DNA of 64,000 nt from Hoyosella altamirensis (GTDB lineage Bacteria; Actinomycetota; Actinomycetes; Mycobacteriales; Mycobacteriaceae). How positions within the stretch are numbered: position 1 is the first letter of the stretch; every line of letters starts with the position of its first letter. The notes beneath the pieces were generated by a model. It searched no databases. It was not told the DNA's origin and was given only the letters and a program-made list of their open reading frames with translations. The DNA is taken from positions 34,285 to 98,284 of the forward strand of contig NZ_JACHWS010000006.1 of the NCBI RefSeq assembly GCF_014191505.1. Direction: 5' to 3'. A program made the translations under genes and the position numbers. Positions 60,577 through 64,000 of this stretch are shown here, piece after piece.

Positions 60577-62307
60577 ATGGGGTATTCCGAACCAGCCACT
60601 ATCGTCAGTCAGTTGCGCAAGATTCAGGATAGGAAACTGGTGCTTCCTGCAATCCAGCGTGATTTCGTGTGGAGCAAACGGCAGATTGAGAATCTGTTCG
60701 ACAGCATCATGCGTGGCTACCCCATCGGAGCGTTCCTGTCGTGGACCATCGAACCCAGCACAGCTCGCAGTTTTAAGTTCTACGAATTCATGCTCAAGTA
60801 TCACGAACGTGACAACCCACATTGCAGCGTCCTCGATCTTCCGACAAACACCCCTGTAAGGGCAGTTCTGGATGGGCAGCAGCGGCTGACCGCCTTGAAC
60901 ATCGGCCTGCGTGGCTCCTACGCGGAAAAGCGGCCGGGAGCGTGGCGCACCAATCCCAATGCCTACCCCGCCACGCGCCTGTATCTGAATCTGCGCAACA
61001 AGGCTCCTGAGAACGACGAGGGCCGCGAGTTCGACTTCCGGTTCCTCTCGGAGGCACAGCTCGCTAATTTCGCCGGGAATCAAGAATATCTTTGGTTTCC
61101 GGTTGCTGAGGTCTACGACCGCAGAATGGGCGAGGTCTACGCCACAGCTCGTGAATTGGACATGGCAGATTCGGCTACCTGGGCGCTGGAGCTGTTCGAA
61201 CGAGTTAACTCCGATCGTCTGCTTTACTTCTACGACGAGGAGTCCCAGGACATAGACCGAGTCCTGGATATTTTCATCCGCGTCAATTCCGGAGGCACCA
61301 CTCTCTCCAAGAGTGACCTGCTGATGTCCATTGCAACCGCCCAATGGGCCGAACGGGACGCCCGTGAGGAAATCAACGACTTAGTGCGCTCGGTCAACGC
61401 TGCCGGGGAAGGCTTTTCCTTCTCCAGGGACACCGTGCTGAAAGCCGGTCTCGTACTGACCGATATAAGTGATGTTGGATTCAAGGTCGGCAACTTCAAC
61501 TCTACTAATATGGCCAAGCTTGAAAAGCAATGGGACGAGATTAGCTCATCTCTAACCACTGCGGCCGGTCTCCTGGGCGACTTTGGACTCTCGTCGGCGA
61601 CACTAACCGCACATAGTGTCCTTATCCCGATCGCTTACTACCTGCACCATCGCGGTCTCGACGACTCGTACCGCACTGCTGTCAAATACGAGAACGATCG
61701 GCGACTAGTCAAGTCTTGGGTCTTGCGAAGCCTGATCAAGTCCGGCATCTGGGGGTCCGGACTAGACACACTCCTGCGGGACTTGCGGGTCGTGATCCAG
61801 CGTGCCACGCCGACCGCTTTTCCAGCGGAATCGCTTGAGGAAGCCATGGCAGCACGGGGCAAGAGCCTGCGTCTAACAGACCCTGAGATCGACTCGATAT
61901 TGACGTCCACGTACGGACGACCCGAAACATTCGCTATCTTGGCGATTCTCTTTCCGCACGTCAACACACGTAACATCCACCACGTCGATCATATTTTCCC
62001 GAAGTCGCAACTGACTCGGCCCAAGCTGAAAAAAGCAGGGTTAGATCCCGACACCATCGAGTCAATCGTCATGCACAGAGACCAGCTTCCAAACCTAATG
62101 CTGCTCGAAATGGGCGCCAATACCAGCAAAGCCGCGACCGATCCCGCGTCCTGGATGAACGGACAACCGGATGAAGCAGCACGCGCAACCGTGGCCTCCC
62201 TCAACGCACTTCCGCAGTCACTCCCTAGCAATCCCAGTGGTTTCGAGGCATTTTTCACCGAACGCGCGACCATCCTTGAAGGCCGGATCCGGTCTCTACT
62301 TGGGTGA
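60577..62307 (+). CDS. DUF262-DUF1524 protein (GmrSD-type restriction factor)
   Basis: 576 residues from ATG 60577. DUF262 (about 1-260): LPAIQRDFVWSKRQIENLFDSIMRGYPIG, then VLDGQQRLTALN (about 97) and FIRVNSGGTTLSKSDLL. DUF1524 with an HNH-like motif: HHVDHIFPKSQL (about 468) and LPNLMLLEMGANTSKA. GmrSD proteins use NTP and cut modified or phage DNA; single-chain forms act in phage defence. An intact stand-alone gene next to a nuclease fragment and IS remnant suggests a defence island. Confidence 0.85.
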   Translation: MGYSEPATIVSQLRKIQDRKLVLPAIQRDFVWSKRQIENLFDSIMRGYPIGAFLSWTIEPSTARSFKFYEFMLKYHERDNPHCSVLDLPTNTPVRAVLDGQQRLTALNIGLRGSYAEKRPGAWRTNPNAYPATRLYLNLRNKAPENDEGREFDFRFLSEAQLANFAGNQEYLWFPVAEVYDRRMGEVYATARELDMADSATWALELFERVNSDRLLYFYDEESQDIDRVLDIFIRVNSGGTTLSKSDLLMSIATAQWAERDAREEINDLVRSVNAAGEGFSFSRDTVLKAGLVLTDISDVGFKVGNFNSTNMAKLEKQWDEISSSLTTAAGLLGDFGLSSATLTAHSVLIPIAYYLHHRGLDDSYRTAVKYENDRRLVKSWVLRSLIKSGIWGSGLDTLLRDLRVVIQRATPTAFPAESLEEAMAARGKSLRLTDPEIDSILTSTYGRPETFAILAILFPHVNTRNIHHVDHIFPKSQLTRPKLKKAGLDPDTIESIVMHRDQLPNLMLLEMGANTSKAATDPASWMNGQPDEAARATVASLNALPQSLPSNPSGFEAFFTERATILEGRIRSLLG

Positions 62308-62536
62308 CCCGCCTGGGCACATGCTCGGGTGATGGGATTGCTCCGGCATCGAATTTGATGGGTGCGAGGAGCTCGCAAGGTCGGGACAGAAGGATTAAGC
62401 CTTCGTATTCCTTCTCTGTCTCACGGCGTAGATGTCGGCGGCAGAAGAGACTCGACGAAAGGTGCTTCCTCCTAGTAACACGGCCGCTAGGATCGCCCTC
62501 GGTTTCACTGCACATGCGGCCGTGGCCGAAGGGCCG
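62308..62536. other. Intergenic stretch
   Basis: Convergent gap; no gene, terminator or repeat recognised. Confidence 0.4.
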
Positions 62537-63247
62537 TTACATGTTTGTCGCTAATTCGGCGGCTCTGCGGGTGGCCTTAACCACGCCCTGAGCGAAGATA
62601 AGGTTGCCTCCGGTGCCAATGGCCATACCGATGCCAAACGGGGCCGCCCGGCCGAGTACTACAACACCTTGGCGGGTGCCGTAGCGGGTGACGAAGTTAT
62701 ACCCGAGAACCCGGTTAATGGACCGGATGGTGGTCAGCGGTACAGAGTTGGTTAACAGCTTGCCCAGGTGAGCCCCGGTCCTGCCCGCGGCCTTGCTGAC
62801 AAATGTGGAGCCACTACCGCCTGCCAGCACAGTCAGCACGATAGCTTTCTGGTGCTCGAGGTCGGTGATGTGGACGCCGTGCACACGCAGCACCGACAGC
62901 ACGTGCGCGGCTGCAGCGGTCATGAACCACGAGGTGTCACCAGCTGTCATGGCGATCGCCGCTGCAGTTCCCACACCGGGCACCGCAGCAGCACCACCGA
63001 CGGCGGCGCCGCTGGCGGCCACCGAGGACCGGAATGTGGTTTCAAGTTTCCTGACTAGCTGATCCGCTGTGGCATCGGGATGCCTGGCCTTCAGCCGGTC
63101 TATCCGAGAAGCAATGAGACCATCTGCCGCAGCGAATACCTTGTCGAGCAGTGCGAGCACTGCGCCATGGTCGTCATCATATGGACGCGCAGGCAAGCTA
63201 TTGGAGTCGCGTTTGGTCTCGGCCTCGCCGGCCTTTTCGTCAGTCAT
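62537..63247 (-). CDS. Hydrophobic protein, EcsC-like pattern
   Basis: 236 residues from ATG 63247; the frame extends to 63403. A charged N-terminus precedes Ala/Gly-rich hydrophobic stretches (AASGAAVGGAAAVPGVGTAAAIAM, TAGDTSWFMTAAAAHVLSVL) and a HLGKLL/GYNFVTRYGTRQGVVVLGRAAPFGIGMAIG tail. The pattern resembles EcsC-family proteins but the match is weak. Function unknown; no partner gene is evident. Confidence 0.5.
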   Translation of the reverse strand: MTDEKAGEAETKRDSNSLPARPYDDDHGAVLALLDKVFAAADGLIASRIDRLKARHPDATADQLVRKLETTFRSSVAASGAAVGGAAAVPGVGTAAAIAMTAGDTSWFMTAAAAHVLSVLRVHGVHITDLEHQKAIVLTVLAGGSGSTFVSKAAGRTGAHLGKLLTNSVPLTTIRSINRVLGYNFVTRYGTRQGVVVLGRAAPFGIGMAIGTGGNLIFAQGVVKATRRAAELATNM

Positions 63248-63708
63248 CGTGCGGTGCTGTCTCCACAGGCGGAATTGTAGAACGCCACCAGCAAGACCGG
63301 GCCCGCGATCTACCCCTTGCAACTCTGCAATTTCAACTTGGCCCCCTGGTTCGGCGGTGTATTCTGGCTCGCCATTGCCGTCTGGTTCCGCTCGGGCAGA
63401 CATGACCGAGCCTGACGGTCACGGCAGCATCGAACGCTGTTCCGCCTCTGCGGGGTTATCCGCGAAAATGCCGCGACTGGCGCCATGCACGAAACAACTG
63501 AGACCCCCAGCAGCATCATCCCAGCAAGATGACCTCACGACGCAGCGTGGTTTCGACCAGCACGATGCGCAAAACAGTCATTGATGGCGACAGCCAGAGT
63601 TTTGGGCCCGAACTGATGAACCACGCACCACAGCGTAGCTGAGTGTGGGGGTGAAAGACCTGCGCTTGAATGCAGCACTCTTCGGCCTGTGTCAGGCATC
63701 ATGGCGAT
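63248..63708. other. Gene-poor stretch
   Basis: No convincing gene; frames here are short or shadows of the minus-strand gene leader. Nothing repetitive seen. Confidence 0.35.
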
Positions 63709-64000
63709 GTGTCCTCCATTCCCGCACCCGTCGAAGTCTCAGTGCTTCGCTGGCGCGCGAATCATGCGGCCTGAGCCCACTCACCGCTGCTCGTCGACTG
63801 GGCCTTCCCGATGATCGCGTCCTCAGATGGGTTTCCGGCGACGTGATCCCGACGATCGCCCACTTACGGAAGCCGCGGAGGTATACAAACGTGCCCTCGG
63901 CGTGTTCTTCCTATCCGAACCACACCAGGACTTCGATACCCTCCGCAACTTCCGCCGCATCGCCGATGCCGAGGCGGACGTGTGGTCACCCGAACTTCAT
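63709..64000 (+). pseudogene. XRE/ImmA-type protein, N-terminal part with two frameshifts, cut by window end
   Basis: Three frames in series give an HTH-ImmA/IrrE start: VSSIPAPVEVSVLRW (from GTG 63709), then SPLTAARRLGLPDDRVLRW and GDVIPTIAHLRK, then AAEVYKRALGVFFLSEPHQD up to NFRRIADAEADVWSPELH. The breaks are near 63774 and 63870 and need single-base changes. Either a decayed gene or local sequencing errors. Such proteins cleave repressors of mobile elements. Confidence 0.65.

Noticed and set aside
1..64000. CRISPR arrays, rRNA or tRNA genes
   Set aside because: No regularly spaced repeats, tRNA arms with CCA-like acceptor ends, or rRNA-like stretches were seen by eye.

Overview
The window reads as high-GC actinobacterial DNA, most likely from a mycolic-acid actinomycete (Mycobacteriales: Rhodococcus, Gordonia, Hoyosella or a relative). 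The signs are an EspR-like regulator, a cutinase-like secreted protein inside a conjugation operon, a MobF relaxase with an actinobacterial small-gene neighbourhood, ANTAR and RES proteins, and many GTG/TTG starts with 4-nt ATGA/GTGA overlaps. It is a mosaic accessory replicon (a plasmid or integrated plasmid) under heavy transposon attack, with many broken genes. No rRNA, tRNA or CRISPR array was seen.

Layout. 1-7.6 kb: RES toxin/antitoxin pair, DedA, UppP, a decayed tripartite tricarboxylate transporter (tctB truncated, tctA with an amber codon) and a pair of CNNM/CorC-type membrane proteins. 7.9-10.1 kb: replication module, with a Rep protein read leftwards, an antisense RNA candidate over its start, a second copy of that RNA module, and a small KPGRPSKGPR protein. 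10.2-21.4 kb: a block bounded by two inverted ~175-bp repeats, holding a GAF-ANTAR protein, TetR regulator, hydrolase, a second CNNM/CorC pair, a lipoprotein and a two-component system whose response regulator is split by an IS256-family element. 21.4-24.5 kb: nested IS3-family elements that appear to have cut a class F-type sortase in two. 24.9-28.9 kb: parA tail plus RHH protein, BrnT/BrnA-like pair, serine resolvase, a second RES toxin/antitoxin pair and an EspR-like regulator. 29.5-36.6 kb: a tightly overlapping conjugation (type IV secretion) operon. 36.6-47.2 kb: a complete 10.6-kb Tn3-family transposon with 54-bp ends, a TnpI-type tyrosine recombinase with its resolution site, TnpA, and mercury-resistance genes (two divergent operons; merB has an amber codon). 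47.2-57 kb: TraA relaxase, candidate oriT, accessory protein, HNH protein and a leftward set of small plasmid genes with two repeated structured leaders, plus a tiny rightward zinc-ribbon gene behind a LexA-like box. 57-64 kb: lipoprotein pseudogene, Fic/antitoxin pair, IS21 remnant, nuclease fragment, DUF262-DUF1524 protein, a hydrophobic protein and a frameshifted XRE/ImmA-type gene at the edge.

How it fits together. Rep, the RHH/ParA remnant, TraA, oriT and the secretion operon are plasmid backbone. Four toxin/antitoxin pairs probably stabilise it. The mercury transposon sits in a VirB6/TrbL-like gene without target duplication and directly abuts the TraA gene, so the motor genes expected between them appear to have been lost. 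Self-transfer is therefore doubtful, though mobilisation through TraA/oriT remains possible. Broken genes (tctA, merB, response regulator, sortase, parA, istA/istB, lipoproteins) are frequent enough that the whole segment looks to be decaying.
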